A stretch of DNA of 33,851 nt. Source: Phenylobacterium sp. Lineage in GTDB: Bacteria; Pseudomonadota; Alphaproteobacteria; Caulobacterales; Caulobacteraceae. Location: positions 1 to 33,851 of the forward strand of contig NZ_JAUSLW010000190.1 of the NCBI RefSeq assembly GCF_030645195.1. The letters run 5' to 3'. Shown piece after piece: positions 9,470 to 16,764 of the stretch. The position numbers were made by a program, and so were the translations under genes. The notes below the pieces were generated by a model, which was not told where the DNA came from, searched no databases, and saw only the letters and a list, made by a program, of their open reading frames with translations. Position 1 is the stretch's first letter. Each line of letters starts with the position of its first letter.

Positions 9470-10084
9470 TCAGGCGGCGACGGGCGCCAGGAAGGGGGCG
9501 ATCACCGCCAGGGTCCGCTCGACCCAGGCCTCCTTCTCGCCCACGGGGGCCGCGCCATGGATCATCTCGCGGGCGGACTCCGGCCCCAGGCCGCGGGCGG
9601 CGATCCAGGCGGCGAGATAGGTGGCCGACAGGCAGCCACCGGCCGAGGCGACATTGCCGGCCGCGTGGAAGGGGCGCTCCAGCACCCGGAAGCCGTGGGC
9701 GGCCAGGCCCGGGGCGGTCATGTGGTCGGTGCAGACCGGCTCGCCCGGCGACACCAGGCCCAGCGCCGCCAGCAGCAGGGCGCCCGAGCACTGGCTGGCG
9801 ATCAGCTGGCGGGCGGGGTCGAGGTGCAGGGTGGCCAGGATGTGGGGATCGGCGGCCACCACCTCGCTGGCCATGCCGCTGCCGATGATCACCGCGTCGG
9901 CGATGTTGGCGAAGGCCAACGGTTTTTGTCGGTCGATGGCGATCCCGTTCTTGGAGACCACCCTCTGGGTGGGGGAGACGATCCAGGCCTGGACGCCGCG
10001 GGCCGACAGCCGATTGAGCAGGGCGGCGGCGACGAAGGAGTCCAGCTCGTTGAAGGCCTGGAAGGTGAGGACGGCGACCTGCAT
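9470..10084 (-). CDS. DJ-1/PfpI family protein
   Basis: A 204-residue class I glutamine amidotransferase-like protein. The nucleophile-elbow cysteine is Cys99 in ASQCSGALLLA, and the N-terminus (MQVAVLTF) is the usual first strand. DJ-1/PfpI members act as glyoxalases, isonitrile hydratases or stress chaperones; nothing here decides between these. The chosen ATG at 10084 has a CCGGAG ribosome site and matches the family N-terminus. Longer upstream readings into 11 kb overlap the methyltransferase on the other strand and are not used. Confidence 0.88.
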   Translation of the reverse strand: MQVAVLTFQAFNELDSFVAAALLNRLSARGVQAWIVSPTQRVVSKNGIAIDRQKPLAFANIADAVIIGSGMASEVVAADPHILATLHLDPARQLIASQCSGALLLAALGLVSPGEPVCTDHMTAPGLAAHGFRVLERPFHAAGNVASAGGCLSATYLAAWIAARGLGPESAREMIHGAAPVGEKEAWVERTLAVIAPFLAPVAA

Positions 10085-10222
10085 GGCGGGCGCTCCGGGG
10101 CGGGGAGGGGGCAGTCTAGGCCCGGGGCGGGGGACGGCCAAGCTGGGGGGCGGCCAGGATGACTCAGGCCCGGCTGCGCCGGGGTGCGGGTCGTGAGGTG
10201 AGCTCACAAGATAGGGCGCGAG

Positions 10223-11044
10223 ATGTCGTTTGATCGCCACCGGCTGATCCCCGATCGTTGGTTCATGAGCGACATTCCGATGCACCTGGCCCGGTCCTTC
10301 GACGAGGTGGCCGATCTCTATGACGCGCACAGGCCGGGCTATCCGCCGGCCCTGTTCGTGGACCTGATGGCCGAGGCGCAGCTGGGCCTCGACGATCTGA
10401 TCCTGGAGCTGGGCTGCGGGACGGGGCAGGCGACGCGCGGGCTCGCGCCCTTCGGCCGGCAGGTGCTGGCCATCGATCCGGGGGCGGAGCTGGTGGGGGT
10501 GGCGCGGCGGCGACTGGAGGCCTTTCCGCACGTTCATTTCGAGGTCGCCAGCTTCGAGGACTGGGCGCCGTCGGTCTGCCGGCTCATCGTCTCGGCCCAG
10601 GCCTTCCACTGGATCGACCCGAGGGTGGCCCTGCCCAAGGCCGCCGACGTCCTGGCGCCCGGCGGCCTGCTGGCCTGCTTCGCCCATGTGCCGGAGCCGC
10701 CGCCGGCGGACTACCTCGGGGTGTTCGAGCCGATCTATGGGCGCCTGGCGCCCGAGCTCTGGGTTGATCCGCCCGAGCGCTGGTACTGGCCCGGCGGGGC
10801 GTTCGCGCAAGGGCTGGCGGCGAGCGGCCTGTTCGGGCCTGCGGAGCACCGGGCCTATCCGGCGACTCGGACCTACACGGCGCAGGCCTTCGTGGACTAT
10901 CTGCGGACCCGGTCGGACTACCGCGCTCTCGGCCCCGAGCGCCTGGATGTCCTGCTGGCGGCGGTGGCGCAGGCGGTGACGGACGGGGGCGGGGTGATCG
11001 AGATGGACATGCCCGCGCACCTGCACTTGGCGTGGCGGCTCTAA
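10223..11044 (+). CDS. Class I SAM-dependent methyltransferase
   Basis: A 273-residue methyltransferase of the Methyltransf_11/25 type, with SAM-binding motif I LELGCGTGQAT at residues 61-71, the acidic residue after strand 2 in LAIDPGAEL, and a post-motif with AQAFHWID. Related proteins modify small molecules; the substrate is unknown. An alternative start at 10265 (MSDIPMHLARSF) would remove 14 residues; 10223 has a better AGGG-type ribosome site. The stop (11042-11044) is only three bases from the LexA box that heads the phage-derived region, so it is the last host gene on this side. Confidence 0.88.
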   Translation: MSFDRHRLIPDRWFMSDIPMHLARSFDEVADLYDAHRPGYPPALFVDLMAEAQLGLDDLILELGCGTGQATRGLAPFGRQVLAIDPGAELVGVARRRLEAFPHVHFEVASFEDWAPSVCRLIVSAQAFHWIDPRVALPKAADVLAPGGLLACFAHVPEPPPADYLGVFEPIYGRLAPELWVDPPERWYWPGGAFAQGLAASGLFGPAEHRAYPATRTYTAQAFVDYLRTRSDYRALGPERLDVLLAAVAQAVTDGGGVIEMDMPAHLHLAWRL

Positions 11045-11046
11045 AT

Positions 11047-11104
11047 GTTCCTATTTTGTTCTTGACAGCTTCGCGCGGTTTCGGTAGGTTTTCGGCATTG
11101 GTCG
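11047..11104 (+). promoter_or_regulatory. LexA-controlled sigma70 promoter A
   Basis: A perfect LexA box GTTC-N7-GTTC (11047-11061) abuts a consensus -35 TTGACA (11062-11067). A 17-base spacer follows, then TAGGTT as -10 (11085-11090), with a start site expected near 11097. The same arrangement, 36 of 47 bases identical from the second GTTC onward, recurs at 18661. It reads toward the HNH toxin/SUKH immunity pair. Confidence 0.8.
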
Positions 11105-11443
11105 TTTCTGCGTCTGAGGCGCGGGGCGGCCTTCCGGTCCCCAGGCGCCGCGCCTCTCCACGCGGGCCCCCGGGGGCCATGGTCCTTCAAGGTTTTTGGC
11201 CGGCGCTCAGGTGAGCGCCGCGGGCGCCCGCCCGTTTGCGCCGCCGCGTCCCTGTCGTGGATGTCCTCCCCTCCGCCCGCGGTGGGGACGCGGGGAACCT
11301 TGCCTGACCGCCGGAAGGCTGCGCCCCGCGCGGCAGGCCCCCCGCGTCCCGAGCGCGCCGAGCCAGGCTCCGTGGAGCCGGCGGCGGCCGGGCGCGGGGG
11401 TGATCTGGTCCTTGCGGGTCGCACAACGAATGAAAGGCGTGGA
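11098..11443 (+). other. Long GC-rich untranslated leader of the HNH-toxin operon
   Basis: About 350 bases lie between promoter A and the toxin start, with no convincing gene. It contains GTTTTTGG (11192-11199) immediately followed by a perfect 8-base hairpin CGGCGCTC/GAGCGCCG with a 4-base loop (11201-11220), then several further GC-rich inverted segments. A similar GTTTTTG-plus-hairpin occurs in the leader after promoter B. An 11-codon reading frame (11179-11214) is present but has no counterpart there. The leader may delay or condition toxin translation. Confidence 0.4.
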
Positions 11444-12316
11444 ATGGCGGGATTGGCTCAAGGAAACTCTGACGCTTCCGAAATCGCCGATTGGATGACT
11501 GCGCGCTGGCGAGACGTGAGTTTCAGACCCGAAGCCGATGCGGCGGGGCGAGAACTCTGGGCCTCAAGCATTCGGGATGGTCGCGCTTTTGTGGCGCCGA
11601 GACCGGCAGACGTGCTTGCCATGGGTTTCCGCGCCAAGGGCGGCCAAGATCCGACACCGACGGCGCTTCGGCGTGCGTCACCTCGACCATCGCCCACGGT
11701 CAAGGCTCGCACCCACCCCCCTTTAGACGCCACGCCGCGGTCAAGGCCCGCTGACGACCTGCGTGAACTTCGTCGGCAGCAAGCCCAGTTCGCCAAGGTG
11801 GTTCACGCTGAGGGCGCGAAGGACAGTTGGATGTTGGCGCCGGTTCTGGCTCCGGTCGCCCTCATCGCTGGACTGGAAGGCGCGGCGCTTGTTGGCGGGC
11901 GAGCTATCGCTTCAAAGGTCCAGCCGCCGCCTCTCAGCTTCGCTGAGCGCGAAGCCTGGCAGGCAACAAATGAAGCGATGCGTCGTGCTGCCCGTGCAAA
12001 GTTCACGCGCGCCAATGGAATTCCGGCGGGTAAGATGAGCGCTGAGGTGCACCATAGTCGGCCACTCGAATGGAAGCACGTCTTCCCGAACGTCGATCCC
12101 AACGACTTAGCGAATTTGTGGCCTCTCCGGCCGATGGCGCACGAGATCGCAAGCGCGGCATGGAGGGCGTTCCGTGCGAGCCTAAATGGGAGGAACCCTT
12201 CACAGGTTGAAGTCATGGCGGAGAAGTTGCGGATTGACGAGTTGGTGGCGCCCTATCTCCGATGGCCGGGCGTGCCGAGATCCAGGACGCCACCGAAGGA
12301 CGGAGGGTTGACGTGA
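11444..12316 (+). CDS. Putative HNH-type nuclease toxin with SUKH partner
   Basis: A 290-residue protein. The C-terminal domain (about 195-270) has the signature of a His-Asn-His nuclease toxin: AEVHHSRPLEW (His203, His204), then DPNDLANLWPL (Asn224), then MAHEI (His233). This is the pattern of polymorphic-toxin HNH domains. The middle (about 130-157) is hydrophobic and glycine/alanine rich, possibly membrane-inserting; residues 70-105 are Pro/Arg-rich and probably disordered; the N-terminal 60 residues match nothing I know. The start at 11444 has AAAGG upstream; longer readings run through the GC-rich leader and are not used. The next gene overlaps its stop (GTGA) and encodes a SUKH immunity-like protein. 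Toxin activity is inferred from motif and neighbour. Confidence 0.75.
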   Translation: MAGLAQGNSDASEIADWMTARWRDVSFRPEADAAGRELWASSIRDGRAFVAPRPADVLAMGFRAKGGQDPTPTALRRASPRPSPTVKARTHPPLDATPRSRPADDLRELRRQQAQFAKVVHAEGAKDSWMLAPVLAPVALIAGLEGAALVGGRAIASKVQPPPLSFAEREAWQATNEAMRRAARAKFTRANGIPAGKMSAEVHHSRPLEWKHVFPNVDPNDLANLWPLRPMAHEIASAAWRAFRASLNGRNPSQVEVMAEKLRIDELVAPYLRWPGVPRSRTPPKDGGLT

Positions 12317-12843
12317 GGGTTTCAGTGCCGGAAGCCGCCCGGCGCCTTGAGGAGGCCGGCGCCTTGAGGCGTTGGCGAGTAAACCACGCCGAGCGGATCA
12401 TTGCGCGCGTGAGCGAGCAACTTGGCCGCAAGCTCCCCGCCGATCTTGAGGACTTCTATCGGGAAGGGATTGCGGAGGTCGGCGAGTTCGCGGCGATCGG
12501 CCCCTCCTGGAACGACTGGATGAAGCGTTGGGAGCGGCCGTCCGTCGAGATGACCGATCTGCTCCACGCACAAGCTGTGCCGGTTTTTTTTGACGGCTGC
12601 GGCAATCTCTTCGGCCTCGACCTGTCGTCTGGCGACGCCGTGCCCGCCGTCTACTTCTTCGATCACGAGCGGGGCTTCGAGAAACCCGTGTGGGCGGCGG
12701 GGTCGTCGCTCGGGACCTTCCTGCTGCTGCTGGCAGACCATGATCGCGCCTATGCCGAGGATTGGCCGGAGGACTGGCAGCTCGCCATCGACCCCGACAT
12801 CGGCAAGTGTCCCCGCGCGCCGCCGCTCTGGGCTGCGGGGTAG
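12313..12843 (+). CDS. SMI1/KNR4 (SUKH) family immunity protein
   Basis: A 176-residue protein with the features of SUKH proteins: the helix LPADLEDFYREGIAEVGEF, a strand LFGLDLSSGD, and VYFFDHERGFE followed by SSLGTFLLLLADH. These proteins bind and neutralise nuclease toxins encoded next to them. I chose the GTG at 12313, which overlaps the toxin stop in GTGA and has a strong GGAGG ribosome site; an ATG at 12262 would overlap the toxin by 55 bases. Tight coupling to the HNH-type gene upstream strongly suggests a toxin-immunity pair, transcribed from the LexA promoter and perhaps also from a weak promoter of its own. Confidence 0.8.
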   Translation: MRVSVPEAARRLEEAGALRRWRVNHAERIIARVSEQLGRKLPADLEDFYREGIAEVGEFAAIGPSWNDWMKRWERPSVEMTDLLHAQAVPVFFDGCGNLFGLDLSSGDAVPAVYFFDHERGFEKPVWAAGSSLGTFLLLLADHDRAYAEDWPEDWQLAIDPDIGKCPRAPPLWAAG

Positions 12844-12863
12844 GGGCGATTAGGCTAGGCGGC

Positions 12864-12900
12864 TTGATGGGACTCAATTGTACGTGTTATTGTACATATG
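12864..12900 (+). promoter_or_regulatory. yefM-yoeB promoter/operator
   Basis: Two hexamers TGTACG (12879-12884) and TGTACA (12891-12896), 12 bases apart, lie just before yefM. E. coli YefM-YoeB is known to bind paired TGTACA-core palindromes with similar spacing. A TTGATG -35 at 12864-12869 with TTATTG 17 bases on would place the operator over the -10, fitting autorepression. Confidence 0.6.
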
Positions 12901-12917
12901 AACCCTGGAGTCTCGTC

Positions 12918-13172
12918 ATGGACGTGCTGACCTACTCAGACACCCGCGCCAACCTCAAGGAGGTGATGGACCGCGTCGTCGCGGATCGGGCGCCGGTCGT
13001 CGTCACCCGCAAGCGCGGGGAGTCGGTGGTGATGGTGTCGTTGGCCGACTGGAACGCCATGGAGGAAACCCTCCATCTGATGTCGAGCCCGGCCAATGCG
13101 CAGCGGCTGGCCGAAGCCGTCCGCCAGCTTGAGGCCGGTGAAGGATCGGAGCGCGAGCTCATTACGCCGTGA
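12918..13172 (+). CDS. yefM: YefM/Phd-type antitoxin
   Basis: An 84-residue antitoxin of the Phd/YefM family. The N-terminus (TYSDTRANLKEVMDRVV) forms the DNA-binding dimer. The segment VVVTRKRGESVVMVSLADWNAMEETLHL is a hallmark of YefM, and the C-terminal tail would wrap the toxin. It neutralises YoeB and, with it, represses the operon at the TGTACA pair upstream. The ATG at 12918 lies just after CTGGAG. The yoeB gene overlaps its stop codon in GTGA. The module lies between the SUKH gene and the small terminase. Confidence 0.93.
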   Translation: MDVLTYSDTRANLKEVMDRVVADRAPVVVTRKRGESVVMVSLADWNAMEETLHLMSSPANAQRLAEAVRQLEAGEGSERELITP

Positions 13173-13435
13173 GGCTGGTCTTCGCCGACCGGGCCTGGGA
13201 GGACTACCTCCATTGGCAGGCGACCGACGCCAACACGCTGGAACGGCTGAACGGACTGATCAAGGAATGCACGCGCTCGCCCTTCAAGGGGACGGGCAAG
13301 CCGGAGCCGCTTCGCGGCGAGCTTCAGGGCTGGTGGTCGCGGCGGATCACGCTGGAGGACCGGCTGGTCTATCGGGTGACCGGGAAGGGCGCGGCGCAGC
13401 AGTTGGAAATCGCGCAGTGCCGATATCACTATTGA
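13169..13435 (+). CDS. yoeB: YoeB/Txe-family mRNA interferase toxin
   Basis: An 88-residue ribosome-dependent endoribonuclease. Catalytic residues of E. coli YoeB are matched: Glu46 (KPEP), Arg65 (DRLVYRV), and the C-terminal His-Tyr pair in the terminal CRYHY. WSRRIT is also conserved. It cleaves mRNA at the ribosomal A site when YefM is degraded. It starts with GTG at 13169, overlapping the antitoxin stop. Length and all key residues appear intact, so it should be active. It may stabilise the neighbouring phage-derived region or act in phage defence. Confidence 0.95.
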   Translation: MRLVFADRAWEDYLHWQATDANTLERLNGLIKECTRSPFKGTGKPEPLRGELQGWWSRRITLEDRLVYRVTGKGAAQQLEIAQCRYHY

Positions 13436-13643
13436 GGCGTTGAGCCTTCGGCTGACGCCGAAAGAGATTTGTCCACGAACCACACGAACCACACAAACGG
13501 GTTCTCCCTCCCCTTCATGGGGAGGGTGGACGGCGGAGCGCCGGACGGGTGGGGGCGTGCGGTCGGTATTCCCCACCCCGATCGCTTCGCGATCTGCCCC
13601 TCCCCAGGTCGGGGAGGGAGGAACATCAATCAGGAAATTTGCC
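13436..13643. repeat. Intergenic dispersed-repeat-like stretch with hairpins
   Basis: No gene is evident. The stretch holds a purine/pyrimidine direct repetition (CCACGAACCACACGAACCACAC), then two similar hairpins, CTCCCTCCCC-ttca-TGGGGAGGG and CCCTCCCC-aggtc-GGGGAGGG, about 100 bases apart. This composition is what I know from dispersed intergenic repeats of Caulobacter and Phenylobacterium genomes. It separates the YefM-YoeB module from the terminase genes and includes the terminase ribosome site at its end. The hairpins lack U-tracts, so they are poor intrinsic terminators. Confidence 0.5.
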
Positions 13644-14279
13644 ATGCCCGAACCCCCCGCCCTCGCGGCGCGCGCCGCCATGCCTGCGGCGCCGGCCGTC
13701 ACCTATTCGCCGGAGGTCGCCGAGGCGATCTGTGATCTCACAGTCCTGGGCCACAGCCTGGCGGCCATCTGCCGCAGGCCGGGAATGCCGTCGTCGCAGT
13801 CGGTGCACAACTGGCTTCGGCGGCGGGCGGATTTCGCCCAGACCTACGCCCTGGCCCTGCAGGTCGGGGGGCGGCCCCATCGGGAGGGTGAACCGCGGCG
13901 CTACAGCTTGGAGACCGCCGTGGAGTTCTGCCGCCGCCTGGGGGAGGGGCGGGCGCTCCACAGGGTCTGCCAGGACGAGGACATGCCCTCGCAGTCGGCG
14001 ATCTATCTGTGGCTGAACCGGCATCCTGAATTCGTGGCCATGTACGCGAACGCCCGCGAGATCCAGGCCGAGCGGCTGTTCGATGATGTCCGGGAGATTG
14101 CAGACGGAGCGACGCCCGAAACCCTGGCCGTCGACAAGACTCGGATCGCCAGCCGGCAGTGGCAGGCGGCCAAGCTGGCGCCGCGCAAGTACGGGACGCG
14201 GATCGCCCAGGAACATCCGGACGCGGTGGTTTTCAATGTCGAGATTGTCAAATTCGGTCGAGATAAGCCTGCCCAATAG
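13644..14279 (+). CDS. Phage terminase small subunit
   Basis: A 211-residue DNA-packaging protein of the terminase small subunit-like family (Terminase_5/ubiquitous type). It carries two helix-turn-helix-like repeats: about residues 20-60 (AICDLTVLGHSLAAICRRPGMPSSQSV, NWLRR) and 88-130 (AVEFCRRLGEGRALHRVCQDEDMPSQSAIYLWLNRHPEF). The C-terminal helices (YANAREIQAERLFDD, RIASRQWQAAKLAPRKYG) are typical of oligomerisation and large-subunit contact. The ATG at 13644 has AGGAAA upstream; longer readings extend into the intergenic repeat. It overlaps the large subunit gene by 44 bases. Confidence 0.88.
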   Translation: MPEPPALAARAAMPAAPAVTYSPEVAEAICDLTVLGHSLAAICRRPGMPSSQSVHNWLRRRADFAQTYALALQVGGRPHREGEPRRYSLETAVEFCRRLGEGRALHRVCQDEDMPSQSAIYLWLNRHPEFVAMYANAREIQAERLFDDVREIADGATPETLAVDKTRIASRQWQAAKLAPRKYGTRIAQEHPDAVVFNVEIVKFGRDKPAQ

Positions 14280-15573
14280 GTGGGTCCCGCGGCTCTATCA
14301 GGAGCCGCTGATGGAGTACCTGGAGGGCGGCGGCAAGCGAGCCGACGTTGTGGCGCATCGGCGCTGGGGCAAGGATGAGGTGGCCCTGCACTGGACCGCC
14401 ACCCAGATGATCGAGAAGCCCGGCACCTACTGGCATCTGCTGCCGGAGGCCTCGCAGGGGCGCAAGGCGATCTGGGACGCGGTGAACCCGCATACGGGCG
14501 TGAAGCGGATCGACGAGGCCTTTCCCAAGAGCTTCCGGGCGAAGACCGTCGATGCCGAGATGAAGATCGAGTTCCGCAACGGCTCGGTCTGGCAGGTGGT
14601 GGGGTCGGACAATCACGACCGGCTGATGGGGGCCTCGCCGCGCGGAGTGGTGTTCTCCGAGTGGGCCTTGGCCAAGCCCGACTGCTGGCCCTACATCCGG
14701 CCGATCCTGGCGGAGAACGATGGCTGGGCCCTGTTCCTGTGGACGCCGCGCGGACGCAACCACGCCGTCCGGGCCTTCGAGGCGCGCGCCGCCGACCCGG
14801 CCTGGTTCACCCTGAAATCCCCGGCCACGGAGACCGACGTGTTCTCAGCTGAGCAACTGGCCGTGGAGCGGGCCGAGCTGATCGCCGAGGCGGGGTCCGA
14901 GGCCGAGGGCCAGGCCAAGTTCGACACCGAATACCTGGTGGCGTTCGACGCCGCCGCGCCCGGCGCCTATTACGGCGAGGCCCTGCGGACGGCCGAGCAG
15001 GCCGGGCGGATCGGGCGGCTTCCGCACGATCCGGCCCTGAAGGTGGACACCGCCTGGGACCTGGGCATCGACGACTACACCGCCATCTGGTTCTTCCAGC
15101 AGGTGGGGCGCGAGGTGCGCGCCATCGACTATTTCGAGACCTCCGGCGAGGGGCTGGACGCCATCGTGGCCCAGGCGCTCGCGGGCAAGGCTTACGTCTA
15201 CGGGACCCACCACCTGCCGCACGACGTGATGGTGCGCGAGCTGGGGGCCGGCGGCCGCTCGCGGCTGGAGACCCTGGGCGGGCTGGGGGTCCGGCCGGTT
15301 TCGGTGGGCGCGGCCCAGGGGCCGGACGAGCGGATCAACGCCGCCCGGCTGATGATCCCGCTGACCTGGTTCGACGCCGAGGCCTGCGCCGTGGGGCTGG
15401 ATCGGCTGCGGGCCTATCGCAAGCGCTGGAGCGCCGCGACGCGCAGCTTCGTCGGGCCGCTGCACGACGCCGCCAGCCATGGCGCCGACGCCTTCGGCGA
15501 GTTCGCCGTCAACCGCCAGGGCGCCGCGCGGCCGAGGACGGCGCGGGCCCAGGGGCTGAACTGGATGGGGTGA
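14236..15573 (+). CDS. Phage terminase large subunit
   Basis: A 445-residue packaging motor. The ATPase half has a deviant Walker A HRRWGKDE (residues 41-48), Walker B VVFSEWA with catalytic Glu142, and a coupling motif around FLWTPRG (168-173). The nuclease half has the RNase-H-like acidic residues in DTAWDLGIDD (271-280) and a C-terminal HDAASHGADAF. It translocates DNA into the prohead and cuts concatemers. The ATG at 14236 is the first with a plausible N-terminus; it overlaps the small subunit gene. Length is somewhat short but complete. An inverted repeat at 15581-15596 follows the stop and separates it from a non-structural insertion. Confidence 0.93.
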   Translation: MSRLSNSVEISLPNRWVPRLYQEPLMEYLEGGGKRADVVAHRRWGKDEVALHWTATQMIEKPGTYWHLLPEASQGRKAIWDAVNPHTGVKRIDEAFPKSFRAKTVDAEMKIEFRNGSVWQVVGSDNHDRLMGASPRGVVFSEWALAKPDCWPYIRPILAENDGWALFLWTPRGRNHAVRAFEARAADPAWFTLKSPATETDVFSAEQLAVERAELIAEAGSEAEGQAKFDTEYLVAFDAAAPGAYYGEALRTAEQAGRIGRLPHDPALKVDTAWDLGIDDYTAIWFFQQVGREVRAIDYFETSGEGLDAIVAQALAGKAYVYGTHHLPHDVMVRELGAGGRSRLETLGGLGVRPVSVGAAQGPDERINAARLMIPLTWFDAEACAVGLDRLRAYRKRWSAATRSFVGPLHDAASHGADAFGEFAVNRQGAARPRTARAQGLNWMG

Positions 15574-15645
15574 GGCGGGCCCTTCCGGCCGGAAGGTCCA
15601 ACGCCCCCTCGGGTTGTCCCTCCGGTCGCTGCAACGCCAGTTGAT

Positions 15646-15660
15646 GTTGCTGTTATGTTC
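15646..15660 (+). promoter_or_regulatory. Degenerate LexA-box-like site C
   Basis: GTTG-CTGTTAT-GTTC differs from GTTC-N7-GTTC by one base and shares the spacer TGTTAT with the box at 18661. No good -35/-10 pair follows. It is 57 bases before the cargo gene at 15718. LexA binding is uncertain. Confidence 0.35.
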
Positions 15661-15717
15661 CAATAGCGTGGCCGTGATGGAAACGGGCTCGACCGCGCTA
15701 ACATTCGATGGGGATCG

Positions 15718-16350
15718 ATGATGGCCATCCGTGATGACTTCGACGCGTTGGACGCCTGGTTCAGGCGTCGCACCTTGGACATTGAGGCCGAGAAGGCGCG
15801 GCGCGAATATGCGGCCTGGCAAAACCTTTCATCTGCGCAGGGCGACGGCGCCCTCGTCGGAGGCGAGAGTCGCGACACCCTGGAGGCCGGCCCCAGCAGG
15901 GATCAGCTTGCGCCGGCGCCGGGCCGGTGGCCGAAATTGACCGGGCATGCGGGGATGCCCGCAGTGGTCGCGGGCGCCGTCAATGTCATCACCTCGAGAC
16001 CGAACAGCCACGCGCAGGTAAACGCAGGCAAGACCAGGATCGATATTCGCAGGGGATCAGGTGCGGACGTTCAGGGAAGCGCCGATGTTCCGCGTATTGG
16101 GAAGATAAAGGCCAGTGGAAATCTGAATCCGCCGACCTCCCGGAGGGAGGTCTCTGTCGCGAATGTGCGGGGAACGGCGGATCCAGGAGTGATTGAAAGT
16201 TTTCCGAACAAGATCAGAATCTACAATGATGAAGAGGGACGCCTTATGTATGAGGTTTCACCCGGATTGATTTTGAATGTTCCCACGCTGCCTGGAATGC
16301 CACGATTGAAGATACCACTGCAGAAGGCGGGCAATTATGTCATTGAATAA
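15718..16350 (+). CDS. Unrecognised cargo protein inserted between terminase and portal (possible toxin)
   Basis: A 210-residue protein of no family I recognise. The N-terminal 35 residues are helical and charged; the middle is Gly/Ser/Pro-rich with RGSGADVQGSADV and VRGTADPG; the last 45 residues (RIYNDEEGRLMYEVSPG, then NVPTLPGMPRL) look like a compact beta-rich domain. The starts at 15718 and 15721 are equivalent, with GGGGA upstream. The 3' half is distinctly AT-richer than the structural genes. The next gene overlaps its stop by 14 bases and encodes a two-span membrane protein. That layout, within a virion operon but unrelated to assembly, resembles a toxin with a membrane immunity partner; the function is not proven. 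Confidence 0.7.
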   Translation: MMAIRDDFDALDAWFRRRTLDIEAEKARREYAAWQNLSSAQGDGALVGGESRDTLEAGPSRDQLAPAPGRWPKLTGHAGMPAVVAGAVNVITSRPNSHAQVNAGKTRIDIRRGSGADVQGSADVPRIGKIKASGNLNPPTSRREVSVANVRGTADPGVIESFPNKIRIYNDEEGRLMYEVSPGLILNVPTLPGMPRLKIPLQKAGNYVIE

Positions 16351-16600
16351 CTCTTCATCTCCGAAGCGCCGTGCAAACCGTATTCTCGTGCTTATCGGGA
16401 CTCTGATGCTCGTGCCGCCATTATACTTCAACATTGTTGAAGAGATGGAGATGTGGAAATTCATAAAGTCGGTCCAGTCCTTCGGTGGATTTCTCAATCT
16501 GCATCTTCTCGTTTACGCGCTGATCTCTCAGGTTTCGGGCGCTTTCCTCGTCGGCGCCGCCTGGGTCTTGTCCATCGCCTGGTCGCGCCGAGAAGACTAA
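16337..16600 (+). CDS. Small two-span membrane protein (possible immunity partner)
   Basis: An 87-residue protein with two predicted membrane spans, residues about 16-35 (ILVLIGTLMLVPPLYFNIV) and 57-82 (LLVYALISQVSGAFLVGAAW...), a basic N-terminus and a charged C-terminal end. It overlaps the preceding gene by 14 bases and so is translationally coupled to it. Base composition is AT-rich relative to the neighbours, as in the preceding gene, suggesting joint acquisition. A holin is an alternative, since small two-span proteins are common in phage lysis modules, but no endolysin is nearby and a holin-like gene is present at 28519. Confidence 0.7.
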   Translation: MSLNNSSSPKRRANRILVLIGTLMLVPPLYFNIVEEMEMWKFIKSVQSFGGFLNLHLLVYALISQVSGAFLVGAAWVLSIAWSRRED

Positions 16601-16764
16601 GCGGCCCTTGAGAACGCCGGGGCGAGCGGCAGGGTCCTGAGGGATCGGCGCACGACAACCGAAGTGAGCCCCGTACGCCGCGCGCTTCGGCGGCGCGCCG
16701 CCTTGCGGCTCAAAGCCTGAAAACCCGATGCGCGCCGAGGTCTCTCGGCGCCGAAGGATCCTGC
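16601..16764. other. GC-rich hairpin region before the portal gene
   Basis: No gene is seen. A strong stem-loop CGCGCGC-ttcg-GCGGCGCG with flanking GC-rich inverted segments lies around 16678-16700, and the portal ribosome site (GAAGGATCC) ends the stretch. A GTACGCCGC element here also occurs in the leader before the scaffold gene. No T-tract follows the stem, so it is not a clear terminator; it may be a processing or pausing site. Confidence 0.3.

Noticed and set aside
11179..11214. An 11-codon reading frame (MVLQGFWPALR) in the leader of promoter A
   Set aside because: No ribosome site and no counterpart in the otherwise similar leader of promoter B, so not called as a leader peptide.
13436..13643. 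CRISPR-like array suggested by repeated short motifs
   Set aside because: The repeated pieces are a few bases long and irregular, with no uniform repeats or spacers and no cas genes.
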